The notes under the pieces: generated by a model | Seen by the model: only the letters and a program-made list of their open reading frames with translations | What the model was told of the DNA's origin: nothing | Databases searched by the model: none | Origin: Galaxea fascicularis | Taxonomy: Eukaryota; Cnidaria; Anthozoa; Scleractinia; Euphylliidae | Direction: 5' to 3' | NCBI GenBank assembly: GCA_948470475.1 | Contig: OX419344.1 | Location: 15,295,776 to 15,359,775, forward strand | DNA: 64,000 bases | Translations under genes and position numbers: made by a program | Shown here: positions 57,551 through 64,000 of the stretch, piece by piece | How positions within the stretch are numbered: the first letter of the stretch is position 1 | How the letters are laid out: every line of letters starts with the position of its first letter

Positions 57551-57598
57551 GTTGGGTTCAAAATGATTTTATTGAGTCATAGACATGTCAGTTATAGT

Positions 57599-58588
57599 TC
57601 AGGCATTGTCCATGCACGTCAACGCGTAGCGACGGCAATCCTCCTTGGTGAACCCCGCACGCTCCATCCGTCTTTTCATCTCCACGATGCGGTCTTGCTC
57701 TTTTCTGCATTCACCGACATCATCGTGCGTGCTCATACCGGGGTAACAATCGCAGGTCAGCGTGCTCCTAGGACGTTTGGGTGGGGGTTCGACACCGGTC
57801 TCGTCCTTGCTGGAGTGACGACGAGTCCTCTCATTCCGCACTTGGTTCCACATGGTCAGTGCACTGTCTCGCGTTCTAGGGGGTTTCGGACGGGGTTCCG
57901 GGCAGCGTCTCACTGTGCGTTCTGGGATGTGGAGGCGACGGGGTGGTCGGGCATACTGACGGGCCAGGATCTGTTGTCTCCGCGTTTCGCGCGGGAAACT
58001 GGCACTGGCTCGATATTCACCTAGAGGGGTGTCGGCCCACTGGAAAAAGTCACAGGTCTTGTCGCGACAGGTCAGGAATAGACGTCCTTCATTCCCTCGT
58101 TGGGACGAGCGACAGAGTACCCACTTGTAGGGGCGCTGGCAATAACAGGTGAAGGGACCCCTCTTGATCTCCGGACAGACTTGTGCCTCCCAAGCCTCAC
58201 ACAACTCCTGACATTGACGGGCGTCTAACCAGACTGGACAACCGCGTTCTCGACACACGTAGTATTCCCAGCCTTTAGCTTCCGAGATGCGGAACTCCAA
58301 AGGGAAAGCGTGAATGGGGCACGTGTACTGGACGATGGGGACCGGTCGGGGTGGACCGGGCGGAATGCCGCCGGGATATTCGCCAGGTCCTAAGGGCGCG
58401 TCTCCTTCCTCGAGCACTTCGGTATGACAGTCCGGTAGCGGTTCCAACAACTCCTTCATGGTCGCATCATCGATGGCTTCCAACTGAGCTTGTCCTTCCA
58501 ACTCCAGTGCACACTCCTCGGCCGCTTGTCTGACAATGTCCACGCCTTCCATCTTTCGTCTTCTTCTTCTTCTTCTTCTTCGTCCCAT
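57599..58588 (-). CDS. GRF zinc-finger protein
   Basis: A 329-aa protein with an intact frame. The start at 58588 gives an arginine run coded by a CTT-type repeat; the ATG at 58552 (MEGVDIV) may be the real start. An N-terminal acidic/proline region precedes two cysteine clusters (YTCPIHAF, CRERGCPVW). A GRF-type finger follows at about 145-190: CYCQ, then GRLFLTC and CDFFQWAD. GRF fingers occur in nucleases, helicases and topoisomerase III and bind single-stranded DNA. A basic C-terminal half contains a further Cys-rich CDCYPGM. A role in replication or DNA repair is inferred. Confidence 0.75.
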   Translation of the reverse strand: MGRRRRRRRRRKMEGVDIVRQAAEECALELEGQAQLEAIDDATMKELLEPLPDCHTEVLEEGDAPLGPGEYPGGIPPGPPRPVPIVQYTCPIHAFPLEFRISEAKGWEYYVCRERGCPVWLDARQCQELCEAWEAQVCPEIKRGPFTCYCQRPYKWVLCRSSQRGNEGRLFLTCRDKTCDFFQWADTPLGEYRASASFPRETRRQQILARQYARPPRRLHIPERTVRRCPEPRPKPPRTRDSALTMWNQVRNERTRRHSSKDETGVEPPPKRPRSTLTCDCYPGMSTHDDVGECRKEQDRIVEMKRRMERAGFTKEDCRRYALTCMDNA

Positions 58589-58769
58589 GCGAGTGTGATC
58601 TAGGTTTCTCTAGTGCAGCGAATTTTATACCCACCGAACGGATCGAAACCCACCAATCACGACGCTCTACGTCAGACCAATCACGACGCTCCACGTCGGA
58701 CCAATGACAGACCTCTCGCCGTGTACATAAGAACCTCTCTCCCACCGCAGATCTCATTTCATCATCATC
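58589..58769. promoter_or_regulatory. Divergent promoter with CCAAT modules
   Basis: It lies between the GRF gene (minus; TATA at 58623-58630) and the first SLOG gene (plus; TACATAAG at 58724). A 43-bp block at 58639-58681 containing ACCAATCACGACGCT is repeated partly in tandem at once, and recurs with one difference at 59490-59532 before the second SLOG gene. Three CCAAT boxes are spaced about 25-30 bases apart. Confidence 0.65.
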
Positions 58770-59483
58770 ATGACCGTTCAAATCATCACGGGAGGATGCA
58801 AGGGTACAGATGCGGCCGCCTTGTATTGGGCCGATCTCTTCGACATTCCTTTCCGTTGCATCCTACCTCATTTTCACAGCATGCAGTACGATTTGCAGAA
58901 CGAACCGTTTGCGCCCTGGCACATTGGGATGGGTTCGCCAGCGGGTATCCACCTCTTCCGACGACGCGAGCAAGTGAACGACACCCTGTTCTCCATCCTT
59001 CTCCCTTTGGCGGACCGCCAATCGTTGACGAGTCGTTTCGAAGTGGCCCCCAGTGTGGATGCCGAGGCAGCCGCGGCCTGTCGAGATTTAAATTTGAATT
59101 TCGACAATTACAACGTCCATTCCCGTGGGTACCTACAGAGAGACCATACCATCGCCACCGCCTGCGACCGCGTGTTGGCTTTTGGCTATTTGACATTGGG
59201 CGACGACGGGGAGAGGTCCTTCGTGCACGGTGGAACGGGATGGACGGTACGATTGGTGCAAAGGTTGTACAAACCCGTACACCTTTACGACTTGGCGAAT
59301 GAACGGTGGTTGTGGTACGATTACGACCAAGGACGTTTCGTACTCGCTCCTGCTGCACCTAAATTGGAGGGTAAATGCGCCATCGTGGGTGATCGGCACG
59401 TCGACCCCACCCATAACGCCTACGACGAGATCCACGATCTCTTTTACCACCACCAACACAGACAGCAACTGCAAGATTCCTAA
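58770..59483 (+). CDS. SLOG-superfamily (YspA-like) nucleotide-binding protein 1
   Basis: A 237-aa protein beginning MTVQIITGGCKGTDAAALYW. The GGxKGxD loop after a beta strand, a later RDHTIATACDRVLAFG, and GGTGWTVRLVQRLYKPV correspond in order to the GGARGAD, RNxxMV...D and GTRHTIRLA motifs of YspA/DUF2493-type SLOG proteins. This is a Rossmann-like fold that binds nucleotides or nucleotide-derived signals. The C-terminal part (WLWYDYDQGRF) is shared with the next gene. It has its own TATA and CCAAT promoter. Catalytic action is unknown; ligand sensing, sequestration or cleavage of a host nucleotide signal are possibilities. Confidence 0.65.
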   Translation: MTVQIITGGCKGTDAAALYWADLFDIPFRCILPHFHSMQYDLQNEPFAPWHIGMGSPAGIHLFRRREQVNDTLFSILLPLADRQSLTSRFEVAPSVDAEAAAACRDLNLNFDNYNVHSRGYLQRDHTIATACDRVLAFGYLTLGDDGERSFVHGGTGWTVRLVQRLYKPVHLYDLANERWLWYDYDQGRFVLAPAAPKLEGKCAIVGDRHVDPTHNAYDEIHDLFYHHQHRQQLQDS

Positions 59484-59613
59484 AAACACCGGATCGAAAC
59501 CCACCAATCACGACGCTCTACGTCGGACCAATCGCCGACGGGGGTGATGCAATCGTCGTCTCTATAAAAAAAAAAAACGAACCTCCACCTCTTCGGACAC
59601 TTCATTCTTCGCA
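59484..59613 (+). promoter_or_regulatory. Promoter of second SLOG gene
   Basis: A copy of the 43-bp CCAAT module (59490-59532) is followed by TATAAAA at 59563, 51 bases before the ATG. Confidence 0.65.
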
Positions 59614-60276
59614 ATGACGACTGCCGTTCTGACCGGGACCGATCCAGGCGTTTGCGCCGGCGTGATTCATCTGTGCGAGCAGCATGCCATCCCGTGTGCC
59701 TTCTTTGTTCCCCACGAAGACCCCAGAGGCCAAGAGAACCGTCTGGAAGTGGGTTTCGTCCATCACCTCTTGCACGCCCACCTCGTCACACCCCGCCAGC
59801 ACCGTTCTGTGGACGCTCTGTTTTTGGAGGATGAAGAGCTCAAACGTGCGCGCGTGGTCTGTCGACCCGTGGACCAAGAACTCTCGACTCTTTGCCGTGC
59901 ACTGCTACCCTGCTACGTTCACTCGACGTCGCATCAACGCAACGCCATCCGACGCGACGCTCAGATAGTGCAAGAGGCCGACACCGTTTACGTCATCGGG
60001 CACCTGATTCGTCCGACGCCCTCACGACCAGAACCAATGGGAGGTCAGGGTTGGATCCATCACGTGGCCTTACGAATGCAGAAACCACTGTACTTCTACG
60101 ACTTACCCGGGCACAGGTGGCTCAGTTTCAATTATCTCCACCAGCAGTTCACACCGTGCACCGAGCCTGCCCCCTTGCGAGGACGACATTGTCTGGTGGC
60201 CGGTACCAAACGGTTAAAGAGGACCGATCCCGCCTTTTTCACCGTGTTAGAGTCTTTGTTACTGACGGCCAAGTGA
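59614..60276 (+). CDS. SLOG-superfamily protein 2 (paralogue)
   Basis: A 220-aa protein. The first strand and loop are degenerate (AVLTGTDPGVCAGVIHL). The later motifs follow the first protein closely: QRNAIRRDAQIVQEADTVYV, GGQGWIHHVALRMQKPLYFYDL and WLSFNYLHQQF, then a C-terminal LVAGTKR strand like the IVGDRH of the neighbour. The two genes evidently arose by duplication. Loss of the N-terminal glycine loop but retention of the second half suggests a changed ligand or a regulatory partner. Its stop overlaps the next ATG (ATGA), so the two may be translated together. Confidence 0.6.
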   Translation: MTTAVLTGTDPGVCAGVIHLCEQHAIPCAFFVPHEDPRGQENRLEVGFVHHLLHAHLVTPRQHRSVDALFLEDEELKRARVVCRPVDQELSTLCRALLPCYVHSTSHQRNAIRRDAQIVQEADTVYVIGHLIRPTPSRPEPMGGQGWIHHVALRMQKPLYFYDLPGHRWLSFNYLHQQFTPCTEPAPLRGRHCLVAGTKRLKRTDPAFFTVLESLLLTAK

Positions 60277-60881
60277 TGAGCAGTGATTTGGAGCGCGTGT
60301 GTCTGGTGATCGACTTGGAGGGATTTCACGTCAGGGCTTCGCGCGGAAACCCTAAACAGTTTCTGGTCCGGGAATTGGGATGGTGCGCCTGGCCGGGATC
60401 CGGTACCGATGTCGGGTCCTACCGTTACTTCCCCACCGCGGACTTTCGTGCCTTACCCCTCAAGGACCGGCAGACGTGCCGATACGTCACCAACCACATT
60501 CACGGTCTACCCTATCGTCCCACCCCCGAGGAACAAGCCCGACCTCCCTGGCAATTACGCGAGGACCTCCGAGCACTTTACGCAACCCACAAGACCTCGG
60601 ACCGGACGTTGGTGGGGTACAAGGGCGGATGCGTCGAGAAGGACATTTTATTCAAGATGGAGATACCCTGCGTCAACTTGGAAGTCTGAGGGTGTCCGAA
60701 ATTCGAAAGCCTGAACCGTTTAACCACCGTGGGAGGTTGCGGTCATCATGCAGATCCTCTCCGTCACCATTGCCCCAAAGTGGAATGCTATCATTTCATG
60801 CAATGGTTGAGAAAGACATTGCGGTTACCCAGGGACAGTAATTTTGTCAATCTAGAACGTGCTTTACGTCTGGCATTTTAA
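60276..60881 (+). pseudogene. Exonuclease-like protein with an in-frame TGA
   Basis: The ATG at 60276 starts a 137-codon frame ending at TGA 60687-60689. The same frame then stays open for 63 more codons to TAA 60879-60881 and carries a HHCPKVEC-type Cys/His cluster, so the TGA most likely interrupts one gene of about 200 codons. The first part has LVIDLEGF (D-x-E) and LVGYKGGCVEKDIL, an arrangement like motifs I and II of DEDD exonucleases; this is a tentative assignment. A nonsense mutation is the simplest explanation. It is the third gene of the plus-strand accessory group. Confidence 0.55.
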
Positions 60882-60898
60882 TCGGTTGTACATTCGGT

Positions 60899-61471
60899 TC
60901 ACAGATTTTGTAGAATAAAAGCTGCATGTAACAAGTCATGCAATGACAACAATGTTTGCGCAGCCTCTTTCTTGGCTCGAGTGCGTCGCAAAGCCGCTCG
61001 TTCATATTCGAGTTTCTTCTCGTACTTCGCGGGATCCTTTTTCAAGTCTTCCCTTCTCTTTCTCGCCCGAACGTTACGACTGGTTTTGCGCTGTTCCAAT
61101 CGAACGGGGTCCGATCTCAATTTCCTCCAATAATTCGCTTCGTTAACTTTTTTCTTCTGTCGCGCCTCCTCATTCTGTCTGTACCTCGCTTGCCCCGCAC
61201 GCTTCTTTTCTTTCCAGGCCTGGTATCGATCTTCTCTCTTCAATGTTTCCACGTACGTGATTTGGTATCCCCTGTTTCGAGTTTGGAGAATCGCTCTCTC
61301 TTCGTCCGTCATTGCCGCTATTTTAAGTTTTCTTAAATGTCTTCTCTTACATTCTCTCATTCTCTCCATTTTCTGCTCGTACCTTTCCGGTTCCTCTTCC
61401 TTCATCTTTTCCATTCGTTCTTTGCTCAAGGCATATCGTCGTCGTCCCTCTTGTTTCTTTCGATCGTCCAT
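60899..61471 (-). CDS. Highly charged helical protein, hypothetical
   Basis: A 190-aa protein, almost half Lys, Arg and Glu, with repeated RY, KxR and EERxx patterns (MKEEEPERYEQKMERM, RKRREDLKKDPAKYEKKL). It is predicted to be a long helix or coiled coil and ends in a hydrophobic LLSLHDLLHAAFIL. Sequences of the YRxK/DPxxYE type occur as repeats in many invertebrate mobile-element proteins. I do not recognise a defined family. It is transcribed from the CRE promoter at 61472-61701. Confidence 0.55.
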   Translation of the reverse strand: MDDRKKQEGRRRYALSKERMEKMKEEEPERYEQKMERMRECKRRHLRKLKIAAMTDEERAILQTRNRGYQITYVETLKREDRYQAWKEKKRAGQARYRQNEEARQKKKVNEANYWRKLRSDPVRLEQRKTSRNVRARKRREDLKKDPAKYEKKLEYERAALRRTRAKKEAAQTLLSLHDLLHAAFILQNL

Positions 61472-61701
61472 ATTTGCTCATTTCCACCGATCCTGAGATC
61501 CTGCGGTTTTTATAAGGCTTCTCATTTGACGTCACATTGCCATGCCAACCCTCGTCCGCATGTTAGGGGGATAACCCCCCATCCCCCATTCTCACTCTCC
61601 ATAGTAACGTGACGTCACCAGTGGCTTCCATATAAAACCCTCACGCGTCGTGTCGGTTCATTTTCAAGCGAGTACACGTCTCAACCCAACGTGAAACAAT
61701 C
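61472..61701. promoter_or_regulatory. Divergent promoter with CRE sites (second copy of module)
   Basis: It lies between the charged-protein gene (minus; TATA 61507-61516) and the spliced zinc-ribbon gene (plus; TATAAAA 61631-61637). Perfect TGACGTCA palindromes are at 61527-61534 and 61610-61617. Bases 61527-61557 are identical, inverted, to 29070-29100. A GGGGGATAACCCCCC palindrome follows, like GGGGGTATCCCCC at 29047. Confidence 0.75.
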
Positions 61702-63357
61702 ATGCTCTCTCTGGTGATTTTGTTCTTGTCCTGCGTAAGCCACGGTTGCGATCTACCACCAGCGGAGTGCACACGATCGAAACGCCCGGCCCCCTGCTGT
61801 TCCCTCGCTTCACCGACTCGTTCCGTACGCGTCAAACGGCGACGACGACGTTTCGTCACCCCTCGTCACCTCGCCCTCCTGTACGGCAGTGAGTTCTGGT
61901 GCGGCTTTCCTCACTTGGTAAAAGAACGCGTCGTTTACTGGACCGCCGTGGCCCAACATCGCCACAACATGCAAGCCGTCTGCCGAGAAATAAACAGTCT
62001 TCCCATCTGTCCGCATTATGGTTTCGCCATTCTCACGGAACGGCAGCTAGGACGACGGTGAGTGTCCCTTCGTTTCATTTTTTTTCTCATTCCATTCATG
62101 TTTTTTTCACAACACCCTTCTCTATAGTTTTTCCAATCGGGATTGGTCCATTCCATGGAATCCAGACTCGATACGATGCGGTCGATGCACCGAGTACGAG
62201 TATCCTGATCTTCCCGGGGCCATTCACTTCCACCTGGGTCGATGGATCACTCTCACCCCCTTTCACAGAGATTAGGTACGTCCATCAATTCCTTTTTTTT
62301 TCGTCATCAGTCTTCCCAAACGATATCGTAGACATCCTAGATGGATCGAGTGCTCCAGGTGTACGAATACGAGGGAAATCACCTATTACCATCCCATAAA
62401 ACGCGCGACCGCTACCCCTTCAGCATAGAGGTCAGTCATGCCAACTTCTGAACATTTTTCTTTTTTCAGACCCCCTCGCTCGCCGAATTCCGTCCCGTGC
62501 GCCTACTGTACTTTCCACTCGATGTTCTGCATGGGTGTCATTTATCATTCTTTCCATCGAGTGTATCTCCGTCGATTCCCGGGTGGACTGAGGGTGAGCC
62601 GTTTTTTTCTTTTTTAGGGAGTGGCAGGGGGTCCTTCATTGGTAGTGCTCGTACTGCTACACCAGACGACTCAACCCTGCCCATGCCTATCATCCCATCC
62701 TTTGACATACACTTCCTTCTCTGTCTTTTCCCCCACATTCATTTGGTGTCCGTATTGTCGCCGTCATGTCTACCGCCCCTGATGTCGCGTGTCTCTTCTT
62801 TGTTAACACCCGTCGTAAATTCTACTCCACAGCTTACGCGTCTGTCGCCTGAAACACTCGACTCCCGACTGGCACGATGACGAACACTTTTTCTGTCCTT
62901 ATTGTTCCGGACCCATTTATTGCGTTCAGCATTATCTAGACCACACCAAATCTTCTTTTCAAAGCCCCTTCGTTCGCTGATTCCGCATCTCCTTACCTTC
63001 GCAGCGCTAACTGCGGTGCCTGCGACGATCTCGATTTCTTCGACGGAGAGGAGTATCAGGGATTCGTTTGGTGCCGACGATGTACCGGGTCTCTCTCCTG
63101 CATACATCACCCTGGCCGTAGTAGCAGACGCTGCGATTGCCCATCTTGCAGGATAAACCCGTTCCTCAGAGCAGAATAGAACGTGAAGACGGTCTTCTCT
63201 TTTTTTCATCAGATGGGGATATCATCAGCAGTATAGCCTTCACTGTATGTATTGCAGCCGACGTAAGACCTTCCCTGGATATCACTGGCACAGCATACGC
63301 TTCGTGACACATCATTCCATCTTCAGAAGAGAGTAACACAAGTCTGCGTGACAAACT
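61702..63357 (+). CDS. Spliced cysteine-rich zinc-ribbon gene beside the right TIR
   Basis: The ATG at 61702 lies 65 bp after TATAAAA. Exon 1 (61702-62057) encodes a hydrophobic start and a basic Cys/His-containing segment and ends at GTGAGT. A 70-bp intron with a pyrimidine tract and TATAG leads in phase to 62128-62275 (RCGRC). That frame reaches TAG exactly at a GTACGT donor, so the model is uncertain there. Further small GT...AG gaps follow. Downstream pieces read PCAYCTF (about 62500), FFCPYCSGPIYC (about 62897), NCGACDD and WCRRCTG (about 63010-63090) and LHCMYCSRRKTF (about 63245). Repeated CxxC pairs in different frames joined by short introns point to one multi-exon protein. The function is unknown. 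Confidence 0.45.
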
Positions 63358-63421
63358 TTTGAACATTTTTTTTTCACAAACCGTGGTTTTTGTTTTTTTC
63401 CTGTTTTGCCTTGTTGTTGTA

Positions 63422-63711
63422 AATAAAAAATCGTATTTTTCTCATTGTTACTTTCTGTTTTATTCATTTCCGGGGTTTCTCCTTATTTGGGAGGGTCGCC
63501 ATCTTTAATTCATGCCAACTTCTCTGTCTTTGCCAGCTATCGACCGTCATTGGTCAAATCGTACCTCGTGGTATGAATAAATTAAAATTCTTGACGGCCA
63601 TTTTGAATAGATTAGAAACTCGGCTCCTGATTAATTGGTCGAATCGTACCACGTGGTACACAATACTCTATGCTGATTGGTTTGGGTGCCCTATGAGCTT
63701 GTTATACTACT
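63422..63711 (-). repeat. Right terminal inverted repeat of the Maverick
   Basis: The reverse complement of 1165-1451; it ends ...GTTATACTACT followed by the CACATG duplication. Confidence 0.93.
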
Positions 63712-63717
63712 CACATG
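63712..63717. other. Target-site duplication CACATG, right copy
   Basis: The partner of 1159-1164. Confidence 0.93.
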
Positions 63718-63743
63718 CTAATTTGCTCATAATAAGTAATAAA

Positions 63744-63784
63744 TTATTATTATTATTATTATTATAATTATTATTGTTATTACT
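63744..63784. repeat. (ATT)n-rich microsatellite
   Basis: Imperfect ATT triplets in the right host flank. Confidence 0.8.
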
Positions 63785-63934
63785 ATTAAGAGAAGTTCCT
63801 TAAAAAAAAGTTGGATTCATTTTGGTTATAAGCGGAGATTTCTCTCGTCATTACTTCCAGTGATAAGTTCAGTTCTGCATTGTATCTGAACGTTACCTTT
63901 TCTTACGCTTTTTGTTTCCCTTTTTGTGTTTTAG

Positions 63935-64000
63935 GGGAACACGGACTTTGGAACTGAAAGTCAATGAAGGTGGACCTCTTCCTTTCGTTTACGATATCTG
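63935..64000 (+). CDS. GFP-like fluorescent protein, start of an internal exon (partial)
   Basis: After a pyrimidine-rich TTTTGTGTTTTAG acceptor the sequence reads, in phase 1, GTRTLELKVNEGGPLPFVYDI. The L-K-V-x-E-GGPLPF-x-Y-DI pattern is the signature of the beta strand and helix entry before the chromophore in anthozoan GFP-like proteins, and coral GFP genes have an intron just before this segment. The window ends before the chromophore, so colour class and integrity cannot be judged. No matching first exon is seen in the first 1158 bases, so the viral element may lie in the first intron or upstream of the gene. Confidence 0.8.

Larger units (their letters stand above)
1165..63711. mobile_element. 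Endogenous Maverick/Polinton (adintovirus-like) element, with nested insertions
   Basis: Terminal inverted repeats (1165-1451 and 63422-63711) and a 6-bp target duplication define both ends. Between them lie the hallmark genes of this group: protein-primed polymerase B, DDE integrase with chromodomain, A32/FtsK-type packaging ATPase, adenain-like cysteine protease, double jelly-roll major capsid protein and minor capsid protein. The element spans 62,547 bp. Subtracting the LINE plus array, the CATG transposon and the solo LTR leaves roughly 21.6 kb, normal for the family. Several viral genes are broken, so it cannot now make a virus by itself. Viral segments are clearly more GC-rich than the insertions. 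Confidence 0.93.

Noticed and set aside
60687..60689. TGA as selenocysteine codon
   Set aside because: No SECIS-like structure was recognised and the element shows other inactivating changes; a nonsense mutation is simpler.

Overview
The window is a piece of an animal genome, most likely an anthozoan (coral or sea anemone). It is almost filled by one giant endogenous Maverick/Polinton (adintovirus-like) DNA virus that was later hit by several other mobile elements. The host call rests on the last 66 bases, which read as the start of an internal exon of a GFP-like fluorescent protein, and on a repeat in the left flank that resembles a cnidarian tRNA-derived SINE.

The viral element runs from 1165 to 63711. 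It has inverted terminal repeats of about 290 bp that begin AGTAGTATAAC and is flanked by a perfect 6-bp target duplication, CACATG. Its GC-rich genes include protein-primed DNA polymerase B, retroviral-type integrase with chromodomain, packaging ATPase, adenain-like protease, major capsid protein, minor capsid (penton-like) protein, a PLA2-domain protein, several small basic virion-type proteins sharing a QRGG motif, a GRF zinc-finger protein, a RING protein, two tandem SLOG-like proteins, a nuclease-like protein and a spliced zinc-ribbon gene. Structural genes, polB and integrase lie on the minus strand. Most accessory genes lie on the plus strand behind divergent promoters with CRE or CCAAT modules.

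Four insertions inflate the virus from about 21 kb to 62.5 kb. (1) A nearly full-length, decayed CR1/jockey-like LINE (2246-25440) splits polB. (2) Inside that LINE's 5' UTR sits a 19-kb tandem array (6546-25376) of a 1365-bp core alternating with a 271-bp TA-flanked MITE; the array begins and ends in a MITE copy. (3) A 16.75-kb DNA transposon (32947-49698; 12-bp perfect TIRs ACGAGATTCATA, TSD CATG) splits a virion-type gene. It carries an apparently intact 14-exon transposase-like/Ulp1 gene of about 1506 aa, a three-exon C2H2 gene, an intact single-exon protein kinase and a 158-bp minisatellite. A smaller TIR element sits in its second intron. (4) A 968-bp solo LTR (54376-55343, TSD CGTAG) splits the minor capsid gene.

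The virus is a fossil: polB, major capsid, minor capsid and the nuclease-like gene carry frameshifts, stops or insertions. By contrast the transposase-Ulp1 gene and the kinase of the 16.75-kb transposon are open throughout, which suggests that it is the younger element. All calls were made by reading the sequence; no database search was run.
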